IMG/VR virus record: IMGVR_UViG_3300048927_000593
Location: 1-42,469 of that record
Source of the DNA: a virus
DNA: 42,469 bases
Reading direction: 5' to 3' (one strand)
Every line of letters begins with the position of its first letter. The stretch's first letter is position 1. Shown one piece after another: positions 31,995-39,607 of the stretch. A program made the translations under genes and the position numbers. The notes beneath the pieces were generated by a model that made no database searches, was not told where the DNA came from, and saw only the letters and a program-made list of their open reading frames with translations.

Positions 31995-32546
31995 ATGAAC
32001 ATCACCGAGCAACAGTTGCAGCAAATATTCCCCAACGCCCGCGAACAAGCGGGCGTTTTTGTGTCGGTGCTGAATGACGCCATGGGGCGGCGAGAGATCA
32101 ATACGCGGCAACGGCAGGCGGCGTTCCTGGCGCAGATTGGGCATGAGTCGGGGCAGCTGCGGTATGTGCGGGAGCGGGGGAGTGATCGGTATCTGAGCCG
32201 GTATGACACCGGGGCGCTGGCGAGGCTGCTGGGCAATACGCCGGAAGCGGATGGTGATGGTCAGCGGTATCGGGGGCGGGGGCTGATTCAGATTACGGGC
32301 AGACGTAACTACCTCAAATGCAGTCTGGCGCTGTTTGAAGATTTACGTTTGCTTAAGCAGCCTGAATTGCTGGAACAGCCGCAATGGGCAGCTGAGTCTG
32401 CCGCTTGGTACTGGTGGGCGAATGGGTTGAATGCGCTGGCGGATCAGGATGATTTCGTCGGTATTACCCGGCGCATCAACGGCGGCACGAATGGTCTGGA
32501 GGCGCGTATCGAGTTGTGGATCTGGGCGAGGGCGGTGTTGTGCTGA
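31995..32546 (+). CDS. GH19-type endolysin (chitinase/lysozyme-like), 183 aa
   Basis: Degrades peptidoglycan at lysis. The family is clear from REINTRQRQAAFLAQIGHES (catalytic Glu in GHES), YRGRGLIQITGRRNY and a C-terminal AAWYWWANGLN. No signal peptide is visible, so export depends on the holin, here at 10890-11222. It overlaps the spanin frame at its 3' end. Confidence 0.95.
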   Translation: MNITEQQLQQIFPNAREQAGVFVSVLNDAMGRREINTRQRQAAFLAQIGHESGQLRYVRERGSDRYLSRYDTGALARLLGNTPEADGDGQRYRGRGLIQITGRRNYLKCSLALFEDLRLLKQPELLEQPQWAAESAAWYWWANGLNALADQDDFVGITRRINGGTNGLEARIELWIWARAVLC

Positions 32547-33049
32547 ATGTGCGTGTCGCGGTTCTTGTCGCTTTGTTTATCGCCGGTGCTGCTGGTGGTT
32601 GGCAAATCCAGGCTTGGCGGTATGAGCGGCAATTGAGTGATCAAGCACGGCTCCATGCTGAAACGCTCAAAGAGTTGGCCTTCGCCTCCGCGTCACAACA
32701 GCGTAGCGAGGTCGACAAACGCTACGCCCTGGAGCGGCGCCTGCAAGCCAGTGACCAAACCCATCAGAGGGCTTTGACCGATGCCAAACAACGCCAAGCT
32801 CGCCTTATGGATCGCCTGGCTACCGCTGATTTGCGGCTGTCAGTCATCCTCGCCCAGCCGCCCTTTGCCGGAGGTGATGCAGTGCCTGCCACCACCGGCA
32901 CCGGCGGCGTGGTTTATGGAGGTGAGAGAGCCGAACTTGACCGAGCGTTTGCTCAACGAATTGTCAGGATCGCCGAGGAGGGGGATGAGGGATTGATTGC
33001 GTTGGCAGCATGTCAGGGATACGCCAGATCTGTTTCTATTCTCGAATAA
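32540..33049 (+). CDS. Rz: Inner-membrane spanin Rz-like, 169 aa
   Basis: The i-spanin links inner and outer membranes at the last lysis step. It has an N-terminal TM segment (VRVAVLVALFIAGAAGGWQI) and a long periplasmic coiled coil (LHAETLKELAFASASQQRSEVDKRY...). No ATG suits; the likely start is GTG 32540, with GAGGGCGG upstream, overlapping the endolysin stop (32549 is an alternative GTG). The Rz1 gene is nested in the +1 frame. Confidence 0.85.
   Translation: MLNVRVAVLVALFIAGAAGGWQIQAWRYERQLSDQARLHAETLKELAFASASQQRSEVDKRYALERRLQASDQTHQRALTDAKQRQARLMDRLATADLRLSVILAQPPFAGGDAVPATTGTGGVVYGGERAELDRAFAQRIVRIAEEGDEGLIALAACQGYARSVSILE
32781..32996 (+). CDS. Rz1: Outer-membrane lipoprotein spanin Rz1-like, 71 aa, nested in Rz
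   Basis: Entirely inside the Rz gene in the +1 frame, the usual Rz/Rz1 arrangement. The start MPNNAKLALWIAWLPLICGC has a short hydrophobic signal and a lipobox-like Cys (Cys20; ICGC is not the perfect consensus). The mature part is short and proline-rich (SRPLPEVMQCLPPPAPAAW), typical of Rz1. Together with Rz it spans the periplasm. Confidence 0.82.
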   Translation: MPNNAKLALWIAWLPLICGCQSSSPSRPLPEVMQCLPPPAPAAWFMEVREPNLTERLLNELSGSPRRGMRD

Positions 33050-33100
33050 GGCTCGTGAGAGTTTCTCTGCATTCAATGTTAATGATTAATTGGGTGCTTA

Positions 33101-34255
33101 TTACCAGTCCTCGTGGAGAGTTCTAATCTCCAACGGTGTGAGGCGGAACTGCCAGCCGAATTGGCGCTGAACGCTGTGAACTTTTACATGGCATTGGTTG
33201 CAAAGAGATATCAGATCCAGATCGTTCTCACATCCAAATCGGTCGTAAGCTATATGGTGGACACATTGGGCCATTTCTGTGCAGGCTTGACAGATACCAC
33301 TATCTCTTTTCAGAATTCTTGAGCGGGTTCGATACCATTCGTCTGAAGTGTAGTATGTGCCGAATCTGGAGTTGTCTTGAAATTTTATCTCGTTGTTCCA
33401 GATTTTGTTTTGTGTATCAGTTTTATATTTTTTATAAGCGGCTCGCCATTCTGAACCGAGTTTTTCAGCCCAGCGGGAATATGCTATCTCAAGGTTTTTT
33501 TTCTTGGTTTCATCGAAAATAGGTAGCGATTCTACATGTGCTACCAGTTTTTTTGATACCGTATTTATGTGGTGCCCGCAATCTTCGCATTGCGAAACTA
33601 TAGCAATGTTACCGTCATTATATATTCTTCTAGTGAGCCTTGAACTGGTGTGGCTGCATTCGCCCGGGGTGTGTGGGCGAGGGTTTTCTAGTTCATAGAC
33701 TTGTCGAAATGTTGAGTCGTCGAATTTCGGAACTTCACTGCCTTCATTCATAGCCTCCGAGAATACTTTATATCGTGCATCCGCCCATCTGGAGTGTTCT
33801 TCCTGAATCTGTATTACGAATTGTGTGTCAAAAGGTTCAACAGCACTCCAGTCAGCAACCGAGTCTTTTCGATGGCTTCGTGTTTGTATACCGCAGGTAG
33901 CACACTGTGAAACCAGTTGACTGGTGCCATTCTCATAGCAGCGTAATCTCAAACTAACCTTAGGGTGATTACAGGGGCCTGGCTTGAATGGCTCTGGGTT
34001 TTCTCTCTCGAAAATTTCTAAGGCTTGTTCTGGACCACTTACGAATACATCGTAGTCACGAGGAGCTAATGGGAAGTGATCTTTCAGATCTTTCATTTCT
34101 TTACTGAGAACATTAGATCTATTTTGAATCGCAATGCGGTCTGCTGGGGTCGTTGCCTCAGCGTATGCTAAAGAAAGATCAAGCTCTTTCATTTTTAGAT
34201 CGCGCATTTGACGCAGATAGTCATCAAATGCGTATGCATCTAACTGAGAGTCCAT
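33101..34255 (-). CDS. HNH nuclease with two zinc-ribbon repeats, 384 aa
   Basis: A cargo nuclease, AT-rich and opposite to the lysis genes. Two repeats of about 100 aa each carry a Cys-His plus Cys-x-x-Cys ribbon: GPCNHPKVSLRLRCYENGTS...SQCATCG (about 90-125) and GECSHTSSRLTRRIYNDGN...SQCEDCG (about 195-230), each followed by a helical SRWA- or HSRWAD-containing stretch. The C-terminal HNH domain (about 310-370) has RDSGICQACTEMAQCVHHI and SLCNQCHVKVH. The N-terminal 80 residues are helical and charged. The start at 34255 has AGGA upstream. A defence nuclease that recognises target through the ribbons is a reasonable guess, not shown. Confidence 0.85.
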   Translation of the reverse strand: MDSQLDAYAFDDYLRQMRDLKMKELDLSLAYAEATTPADRIAIQNRSNVLSKEMKDLKDHFPLAPRDYDVFVSGPEQALEIFERENPEPFKPGPCNHPKVSLRLRCYENGTSQLVSQCATCGIQTRSHRKDSVADWSAVEPFDTQFVIQIQEEHSRWADARYKVFSEAMNEGSEVPKFDDSTFRQVYELENPRPHTPGECSHTSSRLTRRIYNDGNIAIVSQCEDCGHHINTVSKKLVAHVESLPIFDETKKKNLEIAYSRWAEKLGSEWRAAYKKYKTDTQNKIWNNEIKFQDNSRFGTYYTSDEWYRTRSRILKRDSGICQACTEMAQCVHHIAYDRFGCENDLDLISLCNQCHVKVHSVQRQFGWQFRLTPLEIRTLHEDW

Positions 34256-34555
34256 TCTTGAATCCTAGTCGTCTTTACGAAATTAAATGCTTCATGGCAC
34301 GCTTAGTTTAATCGGAGGAAAAATTAACTGTAACGATGCGGCGAAGCTAATTTTTTATGTTACAGCCTGCAACGGCCGTACGCGAACCGACAGCTAGATA
34401 ACTATTGAAGGAGAGCGATCAATCCGGATGCAGCAACATCCCGACTGACCGCCAAACTCGCAGACCAAGCCTGCAAGTCCAGCCAAGGCTCCCCGCTTTG
34501 CGCGCAAAGCACAGCGAGCCTAGCACCTGTTTCTGCACACAGAGAAGGCTTGCAC
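34256..34555. other. Intergenic region between the HNH and methylase genes
   Basis: Divergent promoters probably lie in the AT-rich left part (34260-34360). In the right part the methylase frame is open back to about 34408, without a canonical start (an AAGGAG is followed by AGCGATC), so an extended N terminus is possible only with a rare start codon. No RNA structure or repeat is obvious. Confidence 0.4.
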
Positions 34556-35350
34556 ATGACCACCCCAATCATCCCTTGGATGGGCGGCAAACGCCACCTG
34601 GCCGACCGCCTCATCCCGCTATTCCCACCCCACGAGTGCTACGTCGAAGTCTTCGCCGGCAGCGCTGCCTTGTTCTTCCTCCGCCCCCAACCCGCACCTG
34701 TTGAAGTCCTCAACGACATCAACGGCGACCTGGTATGCCTGTACCGCGTCGTACAGAATCACTTGGAAGAGTTCGTCCGCCAATTCAAGTGGGCGCTCAG
34801 CTCACGGCAGGTATTCGAGTGGCAAAAGATGACCCGCCCGGAAACCCTCACCGACATCCAACGTGCGGCCCGATTCTTCTACCTCCAACACCATGCGTTC
34901 GCTGCCAAAGTCTCCGGCCAGACCTTCGGTACGGCGACAACAGCGGCGCCGATCAATCTGTTACGGATCGAGGAGAACCTTTCCGCCGCATGGCAGCGGC
35001 TGGCCGGAACCTACGTGGAAAACCTGCCATGGCTCGACTGCGTCCAACGCTACGACCGGCCACATACCTTTCACTACATGGACCCACCGTACTGGAAGGT
35101 CGCAGGCTACGGTGTCGATTTTCCCTTTGATCAATACGAGCAGATGGCCGAATTCATGCGCCAGTGCGAGGGGAGGGTGATGGTCAGTATCAACGACCAC
35201 CCGGATATCCGGCGGGTATTTGATGGTTTTCACTTTGAGACGCTGGATGTTCGATACACCTCAGCTAACCAGCGCCAGGCGACGACAGAACCGAGCGGTG
35301 AACTGGTGATCATGAGCTGGGAGCCTGAGGTGCTGGGTGGCTTGTTTTGA
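34556..35350 (+). CDS. Dam-like (D12 class) adenine DNA methyltransferase, 264 aa
   Basis: Methylates adenine using SAM, with GATC as the usual target of the family, not provable here. Motifs in order: PWMGGKRHLADRL (SAM-binding FxGxK-like), VEVFAGSAALFF, EVLNDINGDLVCLYRVVQ and the catalytic DPPYW (about residue 181). Start ATG 34556 with AAGG upstream. No restriction partner is adjacent, so it may be an orphan that protects phage DNA from host restriction or affects regulation. Confidence 0.92.
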   Translation: MTTPIIPWMGGKRHLADRLIPLFPPHECYVEVFAGSAALFFLRPQPAPVEVLNDINGDLVCLYRVVQNHLEEFVRQFKWALSSRQVFEWQKMTRPETLTDIQRAARFFYLQHHAFAAKVSGQTFGTATTAAPINLLRIEENLSAAWQRLAGTYVENLPWLDCVQRYDRPHTFHYMDPPYWKVAGYGVDFPFDQYEQMAEFMRQCEGRVMVSINDHPDIRRVFDGFHFETLDVRYTSANQRQATTEPSGELVIMSWEPEVLGGLF

Positions 35351-35409
35351 ACCAAGCACAAATCGGATAGCCGCTCTGTGGCGACACGGCTATCCGGGCT
35401 GGGTTGCTG

Positions 35410-35658
35410 TCAGTTTGCAGATGGGCTTTCTCGCTCCAGCACCATGTCGATCAGGAGCCGAGCGTTCTCAACCAGTTGAACGACGCCAAAGGCTTGCTGA
35501 CGTTGTGCGTCATCCAGCTCGAAGATGCATTTGTAGGCGAGCGCGGTTGCTGATTGGAGAAACTCACTGGCGTGAACGAGCGCTTTTTCGGTGGTGATAT
35601 CCGGGCGGATGTTGAAAAGGCCCTGTGAGGTATCTGCGTTATCGTCAATGGGATTCAT
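35410..35658 (-). CDS. DUF6124-like Pseudomonas protein, 82 aa
   Basis: The protein matches the pattern of a small Pseudomonas family (DUF6124 as I recall): TTEKALVHASEFLQSATALA, FELDDAQRQQAFGVVQLVEN and a helical C terminus. GGGAGGT precedes the ATG at 35658. It is downstream of the C4-like RNA (35850-35950) on the same strand, so it could be the RNA's target. Function is unknown. Confidence 0.75.
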   Translation of the reverse strand: MNPIDDNADTSQGLFNIRPDITTEKALVHASEFLQSATALAYKCIFELDDAQRQQAFGVVQLVENARLLIDMVLERESPSAN

Positions 35659-35849
35659 ACGCGAACCTCCCGTTGCGGGTGGCGGTTTTTAACGCGGGTG
35701 GGCGGGTATTTCAGTCGATTGAATTGGCTGACTGAAAATTCCGATATGTGTAACGAAGTATTGATTAGACGTAATGGGCGGCGCCCTGGCGTGAAAGGGG
35801 GATAAGTCATCTCCATACCCTCGGACAATGATAACCCTGTCACCCGCCG

Positions 35850-35950
35850 TTCTGACACGGGATGGGTGGCAGACCGTACGGGGGTCAGAAAACCGGCGTC
35901 CGAGGGAACCGGCCAGGCCGAAGCCTGCCCCGCACGGCCCGCCATAGCAA
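35850..35950 (-). ncRNA. C4-like antisense RNA
   Basis: On the minus strand this region reads CTATGGCGGGCC, GTGCGGGGCAGGC with a TTCG loop, GGCCTGGCCGGTTCC, GCCGGTTTTCTGACC and GGTCTGCCACCC, the order of conserved blocks I recall for P1/P7 C4 RNAs. A CAGGC/GCCTG hairpin is at 35914-35927. C4 RNAs down-regulate translation of a downstream gene in the same transcript; here the next gene on the strand is the DUF6124-like one. Exact ends are approximate. Confidence 0.75.
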
Positions 35951-36082
35951 TGCAGCGGCAAGATGCTGGTGCATCTGTCTGCTAGAGAAGGGCGTTACCG
36001 CGCTTCGGACGTTCGGGGTTCTGACTCCCGGTCACAGGATGGCTGTGACGTTGGAAAGCGTACCGTGGTGAGAAGGATGGGA

Positions 36083-36223
36083 TCAAGTGGCTTGGTTGTT
36101 GGCTGTTTTTGGGCGCCAGCAGACGGCTAAAAAGTGCAGAATCCAGCTAAATGCAGATATTGCCCCGATGCAAGAGACGAGGAATATAGGTCGCATTAGA
36201 TAAGCGACAATGCTGGACGGCAT
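36083..36223 (-). CDS. Small membrane protein, 46 aa
   Basis: ATG 36223 has GGAG 7 bases upstream; the stop is TGA at 36083-36085. The peptide has a hydrophobic stretch LVSCIGAISAFSWILHFLAV (about 15-34), then a basic polar tail. It lies upstream of the C4-like RNA on the same strand and could be the first gene of that transcript. Not recognised. Short size makes it tentative, but the ribosome site and TM support it. Bases 35659-36082 otherwise hold only the RNA. Confidence 0.5.
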   Translation of the reverse strand: MPSSIVAYLMRPIFLVSCIGAISAFSWILHFLAVCWRPKTANNQAT

Positions 36224-36278
36224 GATGGCACTCCGCTAGTCTGCTATCAACAACTCAGCGAATCATTCAGGATCGATA

Positions 36279-36458
36279 ATGGAATATCTTACACACATAT
36301 TTACGTTTCTAGCTGGTCTGGGTGCAGGTTGGACCGCGAAAATTGTAGTCAGTAAAATTCAAATGAATAACTCTCAATCCAGAGAGACAGTGCAAAGTAA
36401 TAATACTGTCCATGGAGATATGTCGGCTGGCGACATGAATAAAAATAATCGGCAGTAA
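36279..36458 (+). CDS. Small membrane-anchored component of ABC-3C-like operon, 59 aa
   Basis: ATG 36279 has AGGAT upstream, and its TAA is 5 bases before the next start. The N terminus is a short transmembrane segment (YLTHIFTFLAGLGAGWTAKI). The C-terminal tail carries SNNTVHGDMSAGDMNKNN, 13/18 identical to SNNIVHGDMAARDINKLN near the N terminus of the next protein. Shared motifs in neighbouring genes suggest that the two bind or co-polymerise through this motif. A membrane effector recruited on activation is the model; it is inferred. Confidence 0.8.
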   Translation: MEYLTHIFTFLAGLGAGWTAKIVVSKIQMNNSQSRETVQSNNTVHGDMSAGDMNKNNRQ

Positions 36459-36463
36459 GTAAC

Positions 36464-37045
36464 GTGTCTGATCAGTCAAATAACATCGTACATGGCGACA
36501 TGGCAGCGAGAGATATCAATAAACTCAATATTGATATGCGCCAAGGTACTACTCTAAATGAGTTGACTTTGCTCTATGCACGTCTTCGTGCGGCAGAAGT
36601 TGATGAAAAGGATGGCAGTGGCTTCTGCGATAAACTCAACCATTATTTAGCCACCCCTACCGAAGGTGATGTCCGAGGCCTTGAAGCGAAGCTCCGAGAA
36701 AGCGGACGAACTGATCAGCTTTATTTTGCGATGAGTCAAAAAGAACAAGCAGCCAAGATGGTGATGCGGCAGCAGTCTTCTAGAGTAGCGCAGAGAATTT
36801 ACACAATTTTATTGGACGAACTCCACACAAATTACATGCTGGCAGTAACGCCTGTCATAGAGTCGGGTGGGGACCGAGTGGTAGTAGATGCTGCAATCAA
36901 TCGTATCCTTCATAATATATGTTCGATGCTCGGTGAAAATTTCTTGGAAATTTCAGTCAAAGACTTATTAGGTTTGCTGTATTTTCTTGGGGGTAATTGT
37001 CATATAAGGTGGGACAAATATGCTGATTTACCATCCAGCCTATGA
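36464..37045 (+). CDS. ABC three-component-type protein with GD-motif N terminus, 193 aa
   Basis: Likely start GTG 36464 (5 bases after the membrane peptide). Residues 5-22 contain the shared NNIVHGDMAARDINKLN motif. The rest is helical and ends LLYFLGGNCHIRWDKY, which I recall as characteristic of the C-terminal component of ABC-3C systems. It overlaps the next gene by 26 bases. ABC-3C systems are predicted phage-defence modules in which this part is a sensor/effector-recruitment component; no activity is shown. Confidence 0.75.
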   Translation: MSDQSNNIVHGDMAARDINKLNIDMRQGTTLNELTLLYARLRAAEVDEKDGSGFCDKLNHYLATPTEGDVRGLEAKLRESGRTDQLYFAMSQKEQAAKMVMRQQSSRVAQRIYTILLDELHTNYMLAVTPVIESGGDRVVVDAAINRILHNICSMLGENFLEISVKDLLGLLYFLGGNCHIRWDKYADLPSSL

Positions 37046-37520
37046 TGCATATCATTGCGTATTTCGAATGCTATCAATTTTGTCCGTAATTCCGAGCCTG
37101 GAGTACGACAAGGCTAGGTTACTCGACTTTTATCTGACTTTTCCTTCTGCGGTTCAAGGAATTACGCTCCCGAAAACGTTAACTTACGGAAAGCGTTTAG
37201 CTAAGAAGTTTGAGAATGTCTATCACGATCCGTTTGATCCGTCATTTATATTCAAGGATATGCGTGCCATTCAAATTTCGGCCGTTGGATGTTTGGTGGC
37301 GTCAGGAATAGTAAATCGGGCAAGCTATGATGATGGCATTATATTGCGAACAGACGTGAAGCTACCTGTTTCGTTAGAGGCTAGAATTTCAGGTTTTTTA
37401 GCAAGTCGTCCCGAAATAGGGGATTTCATCCTACGGGACCTAGCGATGCTTCCCTTGAGAGGTGTCAACGGTTTAAAGCACAGAACAGGCTTGTTGGAGT
37501 ATAAGTATGACATATCTTAA
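37020..37520 (+). CDS. ABC-3C-type middle component, 166 aa
   Basis: ATG 37020 follows AAGGTGG. The pattern LIYHPAYDAYHCVFRMLSIL at the N terminus and an LRDLAMLPLRGVNGL segment near the C terminus are as I recall for middle components. No catalytic motif is evident. It overlaps both neighbours (26 and 14 bases), so the three proteins are probably made in fixed ratio. Exact subtype not determined. Confidence 0.7.
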   Translation: MLIYHPAYDAYHCVFRMLSILSVIPSLEYDKARLLDFYLTFPSAVQGITLPKTLTYGKRLAKKFENVYHDPFDPSFIFKDMRAIQISAVGCLVASGIVNRASYDDGIILRTDVKLPVSLEARISGFLASRPEIGDFILRDLAMLPLRGVNGLKHRTGLLEYKYDIS

Positions 37521-39435
37521 GCCTACACTCAGTGTGCGTAGATTGTTAGTAATGCAAGGGGGGCATCGCGCTTTTGATTGCGACTTTCATGATGGGGTCA
37601 ATATTATCAGGGGCCGTAATAGCTCTGGCAAGACTACCATAATGGATCTTCTTGCTTATTCATTAGGGGCTGAGAATATTCGGTGGAAGCCAGAAGCGCT
37701 GATGTGTTCGGCGACGATGGTTGAGGTACATTTAAATGGGGTGTCTGCTACTCTGCTGAGAGACATCGAACCCGAAAGTCAGCGCCCGTTGAACATTTTT
37801 TGGGGAGGTATTGAATCTGCACTTACTGCTGGGGTAAATAAATGGGAGCGCTATCCATTTCGCCGCTCTGAGCAAAAAATCAGTTTTTCTCAAGCTCTCT
37901 TTTCGGCTTTGGAAATACCGCAAGCACAGGGTGCTGCTGCATCAAACTTAACAATGCACCAATTATTACGTGTTTTGTATGCAGATCAGCCTTCAGTACA
38001 TAGTCCTATATTTAGAGTTGATAGTTTTGATAGCGCTTTAACAAGGGATATGGTTGGCGGCTATCTTTGTGGTGTATCTGATGACAATTTGTATGCTGCT
38101 CAATTAGAGGTTCGGGAGGTTGGCAAGACGCTTGATAAAGTAGTTGGCGAGCTTCGCGGTATATTTAATGTGCTCGGGCGGTCCGGCCAAACACCTGATA
38201 TTGAAGCATCCAGAAGCAGAATCCCAGAATTGGAAGCCGAACGGCAAAAATTGACTGAGTATATCGTCAGCTTAAAAGGTGAGCGCTCACTATCAAAGAA
38301 AGAGGCTAATGCGGCCTCTGCAAAAGTCGATGGAATACGCAGTCGGCTAAATTCTGCAAATAAATATGAATCAGTTCTGAAGGATGGTTTGGTTAAGCTG
38401 AATTTGGAAATTGCTGATTCTAAGTTGTTTCTGAAGGAGCTTGAGGCAAGATTGTCTGGTTTAGAAGATTCAAAAGAAACTCGAAGTTATTTTGGAGCTT
38501 TGTCGTTTTTATTTTGCCCTAGCTGTTTGACGGAGTTAAAAGCTCACGCTTCCGAATCGCATGATTGCCACTTATGTAAGCATGAGCTGACCGAAGGTGC
38601 TAGCGACTCCAATATATTGAGGATGCGAAACGAGCTATCTATACAAATTAAAGAATCATCGATGCTTCTCCATGTAAAAGAAGAGGAGGCTGCTAAGCTT
38701 TCGCGAGATATTCCTTTGGCTGTGGAGGCTGTCAAGCGACTAGAGGTAGAATATGCTTCTATGTCTTCTCACTGGTCGAGTAATGTTGAGACGCTCCTTG
38801 AGGACTCGGCTCGACGGCTAGGTGCATTGGATGAGGAAATAAAGCAAGCTTATGAGGATCAGAAGCTTTACGCTGTTATTTCTGAGTTACAAAAGAGTCG
38901 GAGCGAGTTGACTGCTAAAATAGAAAGTCTTAATGATCTGATTGTTAGTTTGGAAAGGAAGCAAGAGAGCCGTAAAAGAGAAGTGTCGGCTAAGCTTTCT
39001 GAAAATATGGTCGCGCTGCTTAAGAAAGATCTTCATCTGCAGCCTGAGTTTATAAAAGCTAGTACGGTTGATTTCAGCTTTATTGATAACACCGTTTTGG
39101 TTAATGGGTCACGAAATTTTTCGGAAAGCTCCGCAGTCGTACTGCGGCATGTATTTCACTTGGCCTTGCTCAAGACAAGTACAGAGTTGCCATATATGCG
39201 AGTCCCTCGTTTTATGATGCTAGATGGAATTGATGATGGAGGAATGGAAAGAGAGCGAAGCCATAATCTTCAGTCCTTAATAGTGTCCGAGTGTGAGAGG
39301 ATTGAGGTTCCGTTCCAAGTGATTTATGCGACGTCTGAGATCAATCCGGAGCTCCAGGATGGTAAGCTAGTTGTTGGACGTTATTTTAATCCGGAATCTC
39401 GATCTCTTAATGTGCTAGATCCAATCATTGCGTGA
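37507..39435 (+). CDS. ABC-type ATPase of the three-component system (DUF3732-like), 642 aa
   Basis: SMC/Rad50-like ATPase. Walker A is GRNSSGKTT (36-44). A long coiled coil (about 210-540) is interrupted by paired CxxC motifs, FCPSCL (about 335) and DCHLC (about 353), a zinc-hook-like element. The C-terminal ATPase half has SSAVVLRHVFHLALL and the Walker B-like MLDGIDDGGMERERSHNLQ, where the usual second acidic residue after Asp is Gly. Similar DxI-DGG motifs are known from DUF3732. GGAG precedes the ATG. It is the last gene of the operon and is followed by a bidirectional terminator. Confidence 0.85.
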   Translation: MTYLKPTLSVRRLLVMQGGHRAFDCDFHDGVNIIRGRNSSGKTTIMDLLAYSLGAENIRWKPEALMCSATMVEVHLNGVSATLLRDIEPESQRPLNIFWGGIESALTAGVNKWERYPFRRSEQKISFSQALFSALEIPQAQGAAASNLTMHQLLRVLYADQPSVHSPIFRVDSFDSALTRDMVGGYLCGVSDDNLYAAQLEVREVGKTLDKVVGELRGIFNVLGRSGQTPDIEASRSRIPELEAERQKLTEYIVSLKGERSLSKKEANAASAKVDGIRSRLNSANKYESVLKDGLVKLNLEIADSKLFLKELEARLSGLEDSKETRSYFGALSFLFCPSCLTELKAHASESHDCHLCKHELTEGASDSNILRMRNELSIQIKESSMLLHVKEEEAAKLSRDIPLAVEAVKRLEVEYASMSSHWSSNVETLLEDSARRLGALDEEIKQAYEDQKLYAVISELQKSRSELTAKIESLNDLIVSLERKQESRKREVSAKLSENMVALLKKDLHLQPEFIKASTVDFSFIDNTVLVNGSRNFSESSAVVLRHVFHLALLKTSTELPYMRVPRFMMLDGIDDGGMERERSHNLQSLIVSECERIEVPFQVIYATSEINPELQDGKLVVGRYFNPESRSLNVLDPIIA

Positions 39436-39552
39436 CTTATTGATTGAGATTGCTTAATTATTCAGAGTGTTCATAAGTGAAATGGCTTAGGTTTATAGTT
39501 GCTGTTGTTTATCGTGTGGAATAACTCTGTAGCCGAAAACGGGTCATATTTT

Positions 39553-39601
39553 AGTATTCCAGAGTGCTGTTTATCTTGAGTTGTAGGCGCTCTGGAATAC
39601 T
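39553..39601. terminator. Bidirectional terminator between convergent operons
   Basis: AGTATTCCAGAG (39553-39564) and CTCTGGAATACT (39590-39601) are perfect 12-bp complements with a 25-base loop, followed by TTT on the plus strand and with AAAAT on the other side. Located between the ATPase gene and the convergent RloC-like gene, so it probably serves both. Confidence 0.75.
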
Positions 39602-39607
39602 TTTGCA

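Noticed and set aside
34402-34614. 70-aa frame on the minus strand before the methylase
   Set aside because: No ribosome site, overlaps the methylase start, no recognisable features.
35655-35961. 90- and 96-aa frames on the minus strand
   Set aside because: They run through the C4-like RNA; base-paired blocks fit an RNA better than a protein.
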